64,000 bases of DNA, from contig NZ_JAFBEC010000009.1 in NCBI RefSeq assembly GCF_016908595.1, forward strand, positions 62,001-126,000. Reading direction: 5' to 3'. The notes under the pieces are model-generated. The model worked only from the letters and a program-made list of their open reading frames with translations. It made no database searches and had not been told where the DNA came from. This stretch comes from Geomicrobium sediminis (lineage in GTDB: Bacteria > Bacillota > Bacilli > Bacillales > Marinococcaceae). The translations under genes and the position numbers were made by a program. Positions 16,129-25,232 of the stretch are shown here, piece after piece; the first letter of the stretch is position 1; each line of letters opens with the position of its first letter.

Positions 16129-16521
16129 ATGACACAGGTAATGGACCCAAAAGATTGCCAAGTTATTGTTGATACAACGTATATTACTGGATTTGCTGAG
16201 GGATCAGTGATCTCAGCTGAACAAAATGAAGATCGTTTCACTGTACACACAGGAGCGCAAGGCGAAAAGAGTCTAGGGCGTAGTCATGATGAGACGGGCG
16301 TAATCACGTTGCATTTAGCATCTACGTCGCCTTCATTAGCCTTTTTAAATGAGTTGTATAAACAAGGAGAACCGTTCCCGATTTCTTGTACGAACGCACG
16401 TACAGGTGAGTTTGTTGGTGGAGATCAAGCAATTTTACAGAAGCCACCTGGTAAAGAATGGGGATCAGAAGTAGCAGATCGAGACGTAGAAATCACAGTT
16501 TTGGATTATAGAGAGGAGTAA
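16129..16521 (+). CDS. tail tube protein (DUF3277-like)
   Basis: A 130-residue beta-rich protein: VIVDTTYITGFAEGSVISAEQNED near the N-terminus and GAQGEKSLGRSHDETGVITLHL in the core, the tube-protein pattern of DUF3277. ATG 16129 follows AGGAGGG. Its size and place after the sheath match minimal contractile tails such as cyanophage Pam3. Confidence 0.85.
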   Translation: MTQVMDPKDCQVIVDTTYITGFAEGSVISAEQNEDRFTVHTGAQGEKSLGRSHDETGVITLHLASTSPSLAFLNELYKQGEPFPISCTNARTGEFVGGDQAILQKPPGKEWGSEVADRDVEITVLDYREE

Positions 16522-16527
16522 TTGATT

Positions 16528-16818
16528 ATGGCAGAGAAAAAAGAAGCAACAAACCAAAAGCAAGAAACTTATGTAGCGGGTAGCGGTATTGAATACAAAT
16601 TCCAGCATCCAGGGGTGTTAAATTGGGTTCGGAAACGTAGTCAACTGATCGATGTGGAGACAAAAAAGATGGACCAAGAACAGCTATTACATTATGTACA
16701 TGATAACGTCATCGTTGATCCAAAAGTAGATTTCGGCTATTGGGATGAGAACCTAGAAGACTTCGAAGAGGTTACCAACGAAGCACAGCGATTTCTTAGA
16801 GGGGTCAAAAAGAAGTGA
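16528..16818 (+). CDS. tail assembly chaperone, short form
   Basis: A 96-residue protein starting at ATG 16528, 9 bases after GAGAGGAG. It sits between the tube and tape measure genes where phages encode the gpG-like chaperone that coats the tape measure. Its final codons are AAA AAG AAG TGA, and a second long frame continues immediately, so ribosomes are likely to make a longer fused form. Confidence 0.75.
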   Translation: MAEKKEATNQKQETYVAGSGIEYKFQHPGVLNWVRKRSQLIDVETKKMDQEQLLHYVHDNVIVDPKVDFGYWDENLEDFEEVTNEAQRFLRGVKKK

Positions 16819-17062
16819 TCCAACCCTCTCTAAAGAGGAGAAGAAAGCCGAACAACGCAAATACTACAGGGATCGCGCGCAAGAGAACTGGTGGTTTTGG
16901 CGTCCGATTATTGGTGAAGGAGGCGGCACAATTGATGTCGCCTCTTTAACGAATGATGAAGTCTATGAGATGAATGCAGCGTTGGACATAATGAACGAAA
17001 ACAGTGCGAAGAAGCAAAAAGAAGCCAAGAAGAAACAAAAGAAGAATAAGAAGAAAAAATGA
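16808..17062 (+). CDS. tail assembly chaperone, frameshift extension (gpGT-type)
   Basis: A frame with no usable start of its own that opens across the end of the previous gene and encodes about 83 residues: SDPTLSKEEKKAEQRKYYRD, then ENWWFWRPIIGEGGG, and a Lys-rich tail. It is reached by +1 or -2 slippage on the A-run at 16807-16811. The Trp-rich helix and Lys tail resemble the T part of gpGT proteins, which is translated only by frameshifting. Confidence 0.7.
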   Translation, partial: KRSDPTLSKEEKKAEQRKYYRDRAQENWWFWRPIIGEGGGTIDVASLTNDEVYEMNAALDIMNENSAKKQKEAKKKQKKNKKKK

Positions 17063-17065
17063 TGA

Positions 17066-17090
17066 GCGCCCTGAAAAGGGTGCTTTTTTT
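17066..17090 (+). terminator. terminator before the tape measure gene
   Basis: GCGCCCT (17066-17072) and AGGGTGC (17077-17083) form a 7-bp stem with loop GAAA (a stable tetraloop), followed by seven T. It lies inside the late operon and would lower tape measure expression relative to tube and sheath. Confidence 0.75.
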
Positions 17091-17115
17091 ATGCCCTAAG
17101 AACGGGGGTGAGTGA

Positions 17116-19737
17116 ATGGCATTAAGAGAATTAGAGGTTGAGATAGGCTTTAATATCGACACAGGCGTGTTAGACGATATGAACGAGAGTATCGACAGCG
17201 CAATGTCTGGCTTGGATGCATTAGGTCAGTCAGGTGACGATATGGGGGCTGGTATCTCTGGCGGTGCAGATGTAGGCGCTGAGGGCATTAGCGAGATCGG
17301 AGAGTCGGCAGAAGGTGCGGGCGGAGCAATGGAGGAAGCTGGGTCGACAGGCGCAGAAGCCTTAGAAGGTGTTGCAGGTTCCGCAGATGAAGCAGGCGGG
17401 TCTATGGGTGAAATGGGCGAAGCGGGCGAATCTGCTATGGGCGGTGTCGAGGAAACCGCAGGAGGCGCCGAGGAAGGCGTTGCGGGTGTCGGAGAAGAAG
17501 CCAGCCAAACAGGCGAAGCGTTAGGCGATATGGGTGATCAGGGCGGTATTGGTTTTGACACGATTGTTAAAGGTGCAGGGTTGGCAACTGGAGCCTTCAC
17601 AGCAATTAAAGGACTTGTTGTAGGTGCTGGTTTTGCGATGGTCAAAAGCTTTGCCGATACCGCCAATTCAATTGATCAGGCTGCGATGCGTACTGGTATG
17701 GCAACAGAAAGCTATCAGGAAATGTCTTATGCATTAGAGCGAGTAGGGATGAAATCGTCTGACTCTGATCGTGCTTTAGAGCGTTTAAATCAGCGTATGG
17801 GTATGGCAGCAGGAGGCAACGAAAAGTACGAGAAAGCACTCACTAACTTAGGTGTATCAATGGATGATGTTCGTGCAGGAACAATCAGTACGGACGAAGC
17901 TTTTATGACAGCCATAGATTCTTTAGGTGAAATAGAGGGCGCATCTGAACGCGCAAGCGCTGCGGGAGATTTATTCGGAACTCGAATGGGTCGCCGTTTA
18001 TTGCCTGCTATTGAAGCAGGATCGGATGGGATTGGTGACTTTATTGACCAAGCTCATGAGATGGGCATTATCCTTAGCGACGAAACAATTGAAGCGGGGG
18101 TAGAGTTTGGCGACACCTTAGCTGAAATAGGTGGACTCTTCGGTAATATGGGTACACAACTACAAGCTGAGTTGCTGCCGATCTTCCAGACATTTGCCGA
18201 TTTTATTATCGATAACATGGGTACGATCCGAGTCGTCATTGAGATTGTCGCAGGAGCATTTGCAACATTGGCTGAGTTTGCGCTAAATGGCGCAGAGGCA
18301 ATCATTGGAGCATTCGATGGTCTGCAAGAAGCAGAGAGCCTTGGCGATGTGTTTATGGGCATCGTAGATGGTTTTGGTAATCTGTTTGAAGGGCTTTTCG
18401 ATGTTGTGTCATCTGTTCTTCCTGAGATAGCGGCTAATATCCCTGAGTTTTTACAGAACATGATTAGTTCGTATGCAGAGTTTTATCCAACAATGATGGA
18501 GACTGCGGTTGAATTCTTTAGCACCCTTGTTATGGGGATTGCGGAAGCTTTGCCAGAGATCGTTGCTGGTATCGCAGATCTTGTCATTACAATTGTCGAA
18601 ACAATAGTGTCTTTACTGCCTTTGTTTTTACAAACTGGTATAGACATTCTATTGACTTTAATTGATGGAATTTTAACTTTGTTACCAACGTTAATTGATA
18701 CAGCATTAGACCTTATTTCAACTCTTGTTGAAGCAATAATTACCCAAGTGCCAATGTTACTTGAAGCGGGGGTAGAGTTATTAATTAAGCTTGTAGAAGG
18801 CATTATTACAGCGCTACCTTTGATTATAGATGCTGCGATACAAATTATTGTCACAGTTGTTGAAATGCTTGTAGAATTCGCTCCGTTATTGATTGAAGCT
18901 GCAATAGGAATAGTTTTAACGTTAGTTGAAGGCATCATTGAATTGTTACCTATGCTTATCATAGCAGCGCTAGAGTTAATTATTACACTAGTTACAGCAA
19001 TTATTGATTTGATACCAATGATTATCGATGCAGCAATTGAAATCGTGTTAGCCCTGAATATGGGGCTTATAAGCATGTTGCCAGAGATTATAGAAGCGGG
19101 TATAGAATTAATTATTGCTCTAGTCGAAGCTATCTTAGAGATGCAACCCCAACTGTATGATGCGGCAATAGATCTGATTATAGCTTTAATTGAAGGTGCA
19201 TTATCTTTGTTATCTCAAATAGTCGAGATGGCTATGGAAGTAGGATCTTCAATACTAGATACCATAATTAATATGGACTGGTTAGGACTTGGAATAGATC
19301 TTGTCCAAGGTCTAATTAACGGTATGTTAGGTATGGTTGGCAATGTTATTTCAGCAGCAGCAGATTTAGCAAACTCTGTATGGGATACGTTCACAGGAAT
19401 CTTCCAAACCAATTCACCTTCTCGTTTGATGATGGGTCTTGGTGACGATATTGGTATGGGGCTTCAAATAGGTATGGATGACAGTGCAATGGCAGTAGCT
19501 GATAGTGCATCAAGACTCGCAGCCTCCGCATATCCAGATGTGCATTATATTGATGATTACCGAGATACAACCCCGACTAACACAGGTGGATCATCATACA
19601 CGTATAGTCCAAGGTATAATCTCGAAGTGAAAATCGAAAATGCACCAAAGAATGCAACCGAAGCGGATTACACGAAACAAGCAATCAAAGATGCGATCCG
19701 TGAAGTTGAGGAAGAGAAAAACGCCAGAGCAGTCTAG
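17116..19737 (+). CDS. tail tape measure protein
   Basis: An 873-residue protein that sets tail length. Residues 40-145 are a Gly/Ala/Glu/Ser-rich region. Residues 155-185 are hydrophobic. Residues 426-711 are thirteen tandem 22-residue hydrophobic repeats with Pro at position 11. The C-terminus (FQTNSPSRLMMGLGDDIGMGLQIGM) is the usual tape-measure end. ATG or GTG choice: ATG 17116 follows GGGGGTGAG. It appears complete. Confidence 0.92.
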   Translation: MALRELEVEIGFNIDTGVLDDMNESIDSAMSGLDALGQSGDDMGAGISGGADVGAEGISEIGESAEGAGGAMEEAGSTGAEALEGVAGSADEAGGSMGEMGEAGESAMGGVEETAGGAEEGVAGVGEEASQTGEALGDMGDQGGIGFDTIVKGAGLATGAFTAIKGLVVGAGFAMVKSFADTANSIDQAAMRTGMATESYQEMSYALERVGMKSSDSDRALERLNQRMGMAAGGNEKYEKALTNLGVSMDDVRAGTISTDEAFMTAIDSLGEIEGASERASAAGDLFGTRMGRRLLPAIEAGSDGIGDFIDQAHEMGIILSDETIEAGVEFGDTLAEIGGLFGNMGTQLQAELLPIFQTFADFIIDNMGTIRVVIEIVAGAFATLAEFALNGAEAIIGAFDGLQEAESLGDVFMGIVDGFGNLFEGLFDVVSSVLPEIAANIPEFLQNMISSYAEFYPTMMETAVEFFSTLVMGIAEALPEIVAGIADLVITIVETIVSLLPLFLQTGIDILLTLIDGILTLLPTLIDTALDLISTLVEAIITQVPMLLEAGVELLIKLVEGIITALPLIIDAAIQIIVTVVEMLVEFAPLLIEAAIGIVLTLVEGIIELLPMLIIAALELIITLVTAIIDLIPMIIDAAIEIVLALNMGLISMLPEIIEAGIELIIALVEAILEMQPQLYDAAIDLIIALIEGALSLLSQIVEMAMEVGSSILDTIINMDWLGLGIDLVQGLINGMLGMVGNVISAAADLANSVWDTFTGIFQTNSPSRLMMGLGDDIGMGLQIGMDDSAMAVADSASRLAASAYPDVHYIDDYRDTTPTNTGGSSYTYSPRYNLEVKIENAPKNATEADYTKQAIKDAIREVEEEKNARAV
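18391..19248 (+). repeat. 66-bp coding repeats (22-residue units) in the tape measure gene
   Basis: From residue 470 to 711, eleven consecutive 22-residue units follow the pattern T-L-V-E-x-I-x-x-x-L-P-x-L-I-x-A-A-I-E-L-I-x; two more degenerate units precede them from residue 426. All units except the last have Pro at position 11. Each unit would be a helix with a proline kink. Confidence 0.85.
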
Positions 19738-19748
19738 GAGGTGGTGAA

Positions 19749-20177
19749 ATGGCGTACTTTAGAGGATCTTTTGGAGAAGTACACTTTAATATCCTTAACG
19801 AGGATCGGTCACGGGACAACGAAGTAACGGAACATCCAGTAGAAGGTAATTCAATCGTTGATCATGTACAGCAATTGCCAACTGTTTACTCTCTGCAATG
19901 TGTTTATTACGGGGATAATCCTTCACAGGTCCATCTAGACTTGTTAGCAGCTAGACGGTCAAAAGAGGTCATCAAGTACAGAGGGCGAGCAAACATGAAG
20001 AATTGCGTTATTCAGTCTATGACTACGAGCGTTGATCAAAATGATGCGAATGGTTTTCGATTTAACATCACAATACAATCTGTTCGTCTTGCTCGTCCTT
20101 CCACCTCGGGACTCTCAGGCATCCTAAGAGCCGAAGTTGATGAGGTCGGCAGTGCAGGGAGGGTACAAACGGTATGA
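19749..20177 (+). CDS. Dit-like baseplate protein
   Basis: A 142-residue protein whose N-terminus has the EVTEHPVEG...IVDHVQQLPTVYSL pattern of the Dit-like phage tail N-terminal domain. It probably forms part of the hub that links the tube to the baseplate. It overlaps the next gene by 4 bases. Confidence 0.75.
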   Translation: MAYFRGSFGEVHFNILNEDRSRDNEVTEHPVEGNSIVDHVQQLPTVYSLQCVYYGDNPSQVHLDLLAARRSKEVIKYRGRANMKNCVIQSMTTSVDQNDANGFRFNITIQSVRLARPSTSGLSGILRAEVDEVGSAGRVQTV

Positions 20178-20476
20178 TTTTACCCATTGATGTTGAGCGT
20201 GTGCCTTATCGTTTTAATGTGGAGTTAGCCGAGGAACTTTTTGATTTTGAGGTGCATTATAACGGAGCTGGAGATTACTTCACGATTGACCTTATGAAAA
20301 ACGGAGAGGACGTTGTAATCGGTGAAAAGATCACCTACGGCGTGCCTCTTTTTTATGCCTACACGGATGCTCGTTTGCCCGCAGTAACCATCACAGCCAG
20401 AGACGAGGCGGGTATTCAAAACCGTGTAAGTCGTCGCAATTTTGGTGAGACGGTGTTTTTAGAGGTGGTGGAGTAA
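20174..20476 (+). CDS. baseplate plug family protein (Pam3 gp18-like)
   Basis: A 100-residue beta-rich protein with PYRFNVELAEELFDFEVHYNGAGDYF, followed by ITYGVPLFYAY, the pattern of the phage baseplate plug family. It would close the end of the tail tube. Overlaps both neighbours by a few bases. Confidence 0.75.
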   Translation: MILPIDVERVPYRFNVELAEELFDFEVHYNGAGDYFTIDLMKNGEDVVIGEKITYGVPLFYAYTDARLPAVTITARDEAGIQNRVSRRNFGETVFLEVVE

Positions 20477-21270
20477 TGGAACAGTTTGGTCGAAGAGCTG
20501 AGGTTATTCTTGGTTCTTCTTCTTATATGCTTCATCGATTCAAAATTGAGTTTAATGTCGAATTTGATGATCAACCAGACTTAAACCATGCAGAGATTAA
20601 GATATACAACCTATCAAGCAATTCAATTAATCAGTTAGGCGAGGGGTTGCCTGTGATCCTAAATGCAGGGTATCAACAGGACGTAGGCGGAATCTTTTTA
20701 GGTGCGCTCTATAAGCACTACACGGAGTGGTCAGGCGTTGATAAGATCACAACCATTAAAGCTGTGGACGCCTCAGACCAATTAAGAAAGCTGCCATTTA
20801 GTCGGTCCTACAAAGCAGGAACAAACGCCGGGCAGATCATTACAGACGTTGCTCGTGCAGGAGGTTTATCAGTTGGTGCGTTATCGTTGCCGCGTAATCC
20901 TTCATACAGCCGAGGAAAGACGGTAAATGGCAGGATACCAACGATATTAAAAGAGTTGGCTAGGGATTGCGGTGCGAAGTTCCATATTGCTAAAGGTCAG
21001 GCGTTCTTCCGTGGCGGTCGTGATGGCGACAATATTCGTTTTAGGTTTACGCCAACACGAGGACTCATTGGATCGCCAGAACCTTTTGAAGAGGAACGAG
21101 ACGAGCGTATCATTCGTGGGTACAACATGACAGCGTTACTTAATCACAGGATACAAGCAGACTCAATCTTTAATATCGAGAGCAGGTATGTAAACGGTCA
21201 GTATAGAGCGATGGAGGGGTCGCATGTGCTTGCGGGTAACGACTTTTATACGCACATTAAGGCGGTGTAG
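20476..21270 (+). CDS. baseplate hub protein
   Basis: A 264-residue protein with N-terminal LHRFKIEFNVEFDDQPDLNHAEIKIYNLS, typical of gp27/Mu gp44-like hub proteins, and a central segment AGTNAGQIITDVARAGGLSVG that fits the hub fold. In the PBSX order it takes the XkdQ position. It likely anchors the spike and gp25. Confidence 0.75.
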   Translation: MEQFGRRAEVILGSSSYMLHRFKIEFNVEFDDQPDLNHAEIKIYNLSSNSINQLGEGLPVILNAGYQQDVGGIFLGALYKHYTEWSGVDKITTIKAVDASDQLRKLPFSRSYKAGTNAGQIITDVARAGGLSVGALSLPRNPSYSRGKTVNGRIPTILKELARDCGAKFHIAKGQAFFRGGRDGDNIRFRFTPTRGLIGSPEPFEEERDERIIRGYNMTALLNHRIQADSIFNIESRYVNGQYRAMEGSHVLAGNDFYTHIKAV

Positions 21271-21272
21271 CA

Positions 21273-21530
21273 ATGATTGTATGCAGGGTTGATAAAGTAA
21301 AAGGGTCAACCTATGAGTTGGACCCAATGTTTGTTGATGATAACGGTCGTAGGCTATCAGTGATCCCAGAAGCAATTGCAATGGGTACAGACACCTATAG
21401 CAGAGGCGACCTTGTTTGGGTCGGTATATCTGAGCGTGATTACTCGGATGCAATTAGAGGCAAACGTGGAAACGGTAGTAACCAAGCAAAGTATGATCCC
21501 TCAAATGCCGTAATCATTGGGAGGGTTTAA
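21273..21530 (+). CDS. small baseplate spike/OB-fold protein (XkdR/DUF2577 position)
   Basis: An 85-residue protein starting at ATG 21273. The beta pattern (MIVCRVDKVKGSTYELDPMF and GDLVWVGI) predicts an OB-fold. Small proteins at this place form the N-terminal part of the tail spike. Family call is by position and fold guess. Confidence 0.6.
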   Translation: MIVCRVDKVKGSTYELDPMFVDDNGRRLSVIPEAIAMGTDTYSRGDLVWVGISERDYSDAIRGKRGNGSNQAKYDPSNAVIIGRV

Positions 21531-21533
21531 CGA

Positions 21534-21893
21534 ATGAAGAGTCTTGCGGTAGATGATACAGGTGATCTGGTTATTAAAAATGGCAACATAACAATGGTCG
21601 ATGAGGACGAAGAACTGATACAAAGTTTACGACTATTACTTCAAACTAATGTTGACGAATGGTTTTTAGATCCAAGTATTGGATTGGACCATGCGGAGTT
21701 CAGGGGCAAACGAGCAGATGAAGAGGATATGACGGTTGCGTTAGAAGAAGCCATAGAGCAAGAACCACGCATTGATCGCATCAAGAGCATTAGTTATGAA
21801 TACGACAGACCGAGGCGCAAAGTAAGCGTCTTTTTTATTGCGATTAAAACGGATGGTGAGCCATTAGAGGTTAGTGAGGTGATGGAACAATGA
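21534..21893 (+). CDS. gp25-like baseplate protein (DUF2634/XkdS)
   Basis: A 119-residue protein with the GPW/gp25 pattern: LVIKNGNITMVDEDEELIQSLRLLLQT-x-VDEWFLDPSIGLDH. In T4, gp25 starts sheath assembly. A short hairpin with six T (21814-21836) is embedded near its end. It overlaps the baseplate J gene by 4 bases. Confidence 0.88.
   Translation: MKSLAVDDTGDLVIKNGNITMVDEDEELIQSLRLLLQTNVDEWFLDPSIGLDHAEFRGKRADEEDMTVALEEAIEQEPRIDRIKSISYEYDRPRRKVSVFFIAIKTDGEPLEVSEVMEQ
21814..21836 (+). terminator. terminator-like hairpin inside the gp25-like gene
   Basis: GGCGC (21814-21818) pairs with GCGTC (21826-21830, one G-T pair), followed by six T. The stem is short, so real termination is uncertain. 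Confidence 0.3.
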
Positions 21894-23050
21894 GCTTTGG
21901 ATTAAGCCGAAATGGTTTTAAGCGCAAGCGCTATGCAGATGTTTTTAGTGAATCAGAGCGTAGAGCAAAAGAAATGTTCGGAGAGGACATTAACACGGCT
22001 GCATGGACACCTGTAGGGATTATCCTTCGTATACATTCGTTTACAGTAGCTCAGTTATGGCAGGAGACAGAAAACAGCTACAACAGTGGCTTTGTGCATA
22101 AATCAGAGGGCAAAACGTTGAGTGGTGTTGCAATGAATCAACTGGTGCGACGACGCCCTGCTGAGTTTGCATCAGGAGTGCTTAACTTTACAGGTGATGA
22201 AGGTACTGAGATTCCAGAGGGATCGCTGTTTAGTAATGATGACGGGGTTACGTATCGGCTCGCTGAACGTGTCGTAATTTCAGAGGACACTACTGACGGG
22301 ACAGTGGTTGCCCTAGAGGCAGGCGCATTAAGTAATAGCCCTGCTAATACGGTAACGGAAATTGATACGCCTGTTGCGGGACTGGATGAGGTCACAAACT
22401 TACAAGCCATTGCTGGTGGACGTGATGAGGAAACGGACGGTGAATTACGTGATCGTTATGATCGCTCATTAACCTCTGGTGGATCGCCAACAACAAACGG
22501 TATTCGCGCTGCCGTCCTTAGTGTCGAAGGGGTGCGCACAGCAACGGTTATTGATAACACAACGAATGAGTCTGTAAATGGACGACCGCCGAAGTCTTTC
22601 GAAACCTATGTATTAGGTGGAGAGTCGGAGGATATAGCAAGAGAAATCTTTAGGCGCCGTGCAGCAGGAATAGAAGCTCACGGTGATGAGTTAGTCGAGA
22701 TTGAGGATGACAGTGGAAACATCGTGCCAATCAAATTTAGTCGTGCGGAAGAGGTCCAGCTTGATATTGAGGTAGACATTACAGTGAATAACGAGTATCC
22801 ATCTAACGGTCATGAGCTTGTGCGCTCTGCAATTATCGAATATATCGGCGGTACAGATGAAGACGGAAACATTTATACAGGTTTACAGACGGGGCAAGAT
22901 GTTGTGTACTCACGCCTCATTAGCATCGTTCATCGAGTGCCTGGCGTTGCCTCAGTTGATTCGTTAACGCTTAATGGGGAGTCGGGGAATATCTCAATTG
23001 ATGCGATACAGGTAGCACAGACCAATTATGAGCAAGTGGTGGTGTCATGA
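21890..23050 (+). CDS. baseplate J family protein (XkdT-like)
   Basis: A 386-residue baseplate wedge protein. The N-terminus (FSESERRAKEMFGEDINTAAWTPVGIILRIHSF), GGRDEETDGELRDRYDRS with SGGSPTTNGIRAAVLSVEGV in the middle, and PSNGHELVRSAIIEYI near the C-terminus are characteristic of gpJ/gp47. It links the hub to fibres. Overlaps the next gene by 4 bases. Confidence 0.93.
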   Translation: MSFGLSRNGFKRKRYADVFSESERRAKEMFGEDINTAAWTPVGIILRIHSFTVAQLWQETENSYNSGFVHKSEGKTLSGVAMNQLVRRRPAEFASGVLNFTGDEGTEIPEGSLFSNDDGVTYRLAERVVISEDTTDGTVVALEAGALSNSPANTVTEIDTPVAGLDEVTNLQAIAGGRDEETDGELRDRYDRSLTSGGSPTTNGIRAAVLSVEGVRTATVIDNTTNESVNGRPPKSFETYVLGGESEDIAREIFRRRAAGIEAHGDELVEIEDDSGNIVPIKFSRAEEVQLDIEVDITVNNEYPSNGHELVRSAIIEYIGGTDEDGNIYTGLQTGQDVVYSRLISIVHRVPGVASVDSLTLNGESGNISIDAIQVAQTNYEQVVVS

Positions 23051-23682
23051 CCATTACGAAACGTATGATTAGTCGATTAACAGACGCTTACAATAAGCGA
23101 CCTGACAGCAATATCGGAAAGCTTCTTTATGTGTTCGGCGCTGATTTTGATGAGTTGCAAGCGACAAACAAGCGCATTGCAGAGTGGCGAGACATCGATC
23201 ATGCACAAGGCGAGGTACTAGATGATCACGGTCGCAATGTTGGGCAGTGGCGTGGTGCAGCTAACGACAGTGTGTATCGGATACTCCTTAAATCGAAGGT
23301 TGCTCGTGATAATAGCACAGGTGATACCAATACGATCATTAATGTTTTGGCAATGTCTCTGGGCGCCGATCCAACGGAGATTAGAATTGAAGAAGGGTGG
23401 ACAGGTGATAACCCACAGCCTGCGAGTATACGACTAATAGAGCTGCCAATATCAAGACTTAATGAAGTCGGTCTATCAAGCCAACAATTCGGACGCATTG
23501 TGGCTCACACTGTTGCATCGGGTGTGGGCGTACAATCGATAGATTTGCAAGGGACGTTTGAGTTTGGCAATACAGACTTGGATATTGATGAGGAAAAAGG
23601 ATTTTCAAATGCGGAGATGGAGACAGGCGGTTATCTGGGCAGTATTTATGTGCCTTCTGATGATCGAGACTTGCCACTATAG
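23047..23682 (+). CDS. baseplate wedge protein (gpI/DUF2612-like)
   Basis: A 211-residue protein with GEVLDDHGRNVGQWRGAANDSVYRILLKSKVARDNSTGDTNTI in the middle, the DUF2612 pattern. In gpJ-gpI order it forms the outer wedge to which fibres attach. Followed 12 bases later by the first fibre gene. Confidence 0.8.
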   Translation: MTITKRMISRLTDAYNKRPDSNIGKLLYVFGADFDELQATNKRIAEWRDIDHAQGEVLDDHGRNVGQWRGAANDSVYRILLKSKVARDNSTGDTNTIINVLAMSLGADPTEIRIEEGWTGDNPQPASIRLIELPISRLNEVGLSSQQFGRIVAHTVASGVGVQSIDLQGTFEFGNTDLDIDEEKGFSNAEMETGGYLGSIYVPSDDRDLPL

Positions 23683-23694
23683 AGGAGTGAAACG

Positions 23695-25167
23695 ATGGCA
23701 AACTTTGAAAGTAAGCTACCAGTTTGGCAGGCAGAGGGCATCGAGCCTAATGATGATATAAAGCAATCGGGGTATCAGGAAGGCATGAAGCCCCCTGCTG
23801 AATGGTTTAACTGGATGTACAACATCACATATGAAGCTCTTAAAGAGATCCATGCAAAAGCAGAAACAACAGAGGGATCGACACTAAAGAAAGAAGAAGC
23901 GATTGAAGAAGCCCACAAGAAAGCAATGGAATACGTCAGTGAACAACTCGAAGATTATGACGAGGATGTTGAGTGGGACAATGTTCTAAATAAGCGCTAC
24001 AACGTCATTGATCTCTTGGATAATGGCGTTAGTGGGAATGACTATCCTATTGGCACATCTCTAATGAGATTAACGGGTTCTGATGACACTAGCTATCCAT
24101 TTAATTACGCCATCATCCGCACCGAGAAACTGGACACTTTTAGAATCGTACAACAGGCATTCGCATTCCGAGGGACAACCAATACTGAGTTATACCTACG
24201 AAGGTTCCACCCTGATAATGGTTGGTCGAACTGGGAGACGATTGATACTAGTAGCCAAATCGACCAAAAGATCGATAATGCCCTAGAACGCTACGAGAAC
24301 GCATTGTCCGTGGACACTAAAACATTCGTAGCAAATGAAGATCAAGACCGATTCAATGTCGGCTTTGCGCTGTCCCGTGACGACCATTTTGTACAAGTAA
24401 ATGTAAATACCACCTTACTACAAACCGATCAGTTTGAATTAGACGGGCAATACGTGGTGCTGGGCAGTGGACTATCAGAAGGCACATATGTTGAAGTTAT
24501 CGTTTATCGCAACATCAGTAGGCACGTTGACGGAATAGACATTGCTCAACTCGAAGCACACTATGAAGACAACAATCGCCACGTCAACCACAGTAAACAG
24601 GAATATTGGAATGGATCAGAAGGTAGAGCCAATGGCTACACCGATGAAAAAGTGACAGAGATCAATACGAAGATCGGTCAAGTAGAAGGCGTAATTGCTG
24701 AAGCACAAGAGACATTAAACAGTCTCAAAGCTGAGGTAGAAGGGTTAGATATCTCCAAGGAAGCTATTGGTCTAGGTAATGTTCTAAATGTTGAACAGGC
24801 TAGTAGGGCAGAATTGTCTGAGCTAACTAGAGAAGTCGAAAGTATGGCTGAATCCAATTCTGATATCGGCAACACTCTAATCAATTTACAAGAATCAATT
24901 AGTCAAATGAGTGAAAGTACGGGTTATGTGATAGGCTCCTATGAAGGTAATGGCGAAAACAATCAGAATATAAATGTAGGCTTTGAACCAAAGGCAGTAA
25001 TAGTTACTAGAGTTATTGATTCTGGTACGCCAATAGTCATATTAGCGACTAGGGCACATTCAGCCAGAAGTTCCTATGTAACAATACCCTTTCAGGGAAA
25101 TGTTTTTAATGTCAGAAATAGTATGAACATGGGTTCATCAACCCATTTATACATTGCATTTAAGTGA
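23695..25167 (+). CDS. tail fibre protein 1
   Basis: A 490-residue fibre. The N-terminus (MANFESKLPVW, then KPPAEWFNWMYN) is a common baseplate-attachment motif. Residues 100-185 (YNVIDLLDNGVSGNDYPIG... ending in NGWSNWETID) resemble a pyocin-knob domain. Residues 320-400 are a coiled coil with IGLGNVLNVEQASRAEL, a fibre motif. The C-terminal about 80 residues are a separate compact domain and may contact the receptor. Confidence 0.8.
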   Translation: MANFESKLPVWQAEGIEPNDDIKQSGYQEGMKPPAEWFNWMYNITYEALKEIHAKAETTEGSTLKKEEAIEEAHKKAMEYVSEQLEDYDEDVEWDNVLNKRYNVIDLLDNGVSGNDYPIGTSLMRLTGSDDTSYPFNYAIIRTEKLDTFRIVQQAFAFRGTTNTELYLRRFHPDNGWSNWETIDTSSQIDQKIDNALERYENALSVDTKTFVANEDQDRFNVGFALSRDDHFVQVNVNTTLLQTDQFELDGQYVVLGSGLSEGTYVEVIVYRNISRHVDGIDIAQLEAHYEDNNRHVNHSKQEYWNGSEGRANGYTDEKVTEINTKIGQVEGVIAEAQETLNSLKAEVEGLDISKEAIGLGNVLNVEQASRAELSELTREVESMAESNSDIGNTLINLQESISQMSESTGYVIGSYEGNGENNQNINVGFEPKAVIVTRVIDSGTPIVILATRAHSARSSYVTIPFQGNVFNVRNSMNMGSSTHLYIAFK

Positions 25168-25170
25168 TTT

Positions 25171-25205
25171 TAACAGGGGACTTCCACAAAGGTGTCCTTT
25201 TTAAC
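25171..25205 (+). terminator. terminator between the two fibre genes
   Basis: GGGGAC...CC pairs with GG...GTCC (about 25177-25197), followed by five T. The stem is interrupted but the position between two separate genes supports it. Confidence 0.5.
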
Positions 25206-25232
25206 TATATTGATAAATAACGAGGTGATGAC

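Noticed and set aside
18483-19076. Long open frame (197 codons) on the minus strand inside the tape measure gene
   Set aside because: It is opposite to the repeat-rich hydrophobic region and its Ile/Ser/Asn composition is what the complement of those repeats gives; no ribosome binding site.
20340-20356. Terminator inside the baseplate plug gene before TTTTTT
   Set aside because: No convincing stem precedes the T-run.
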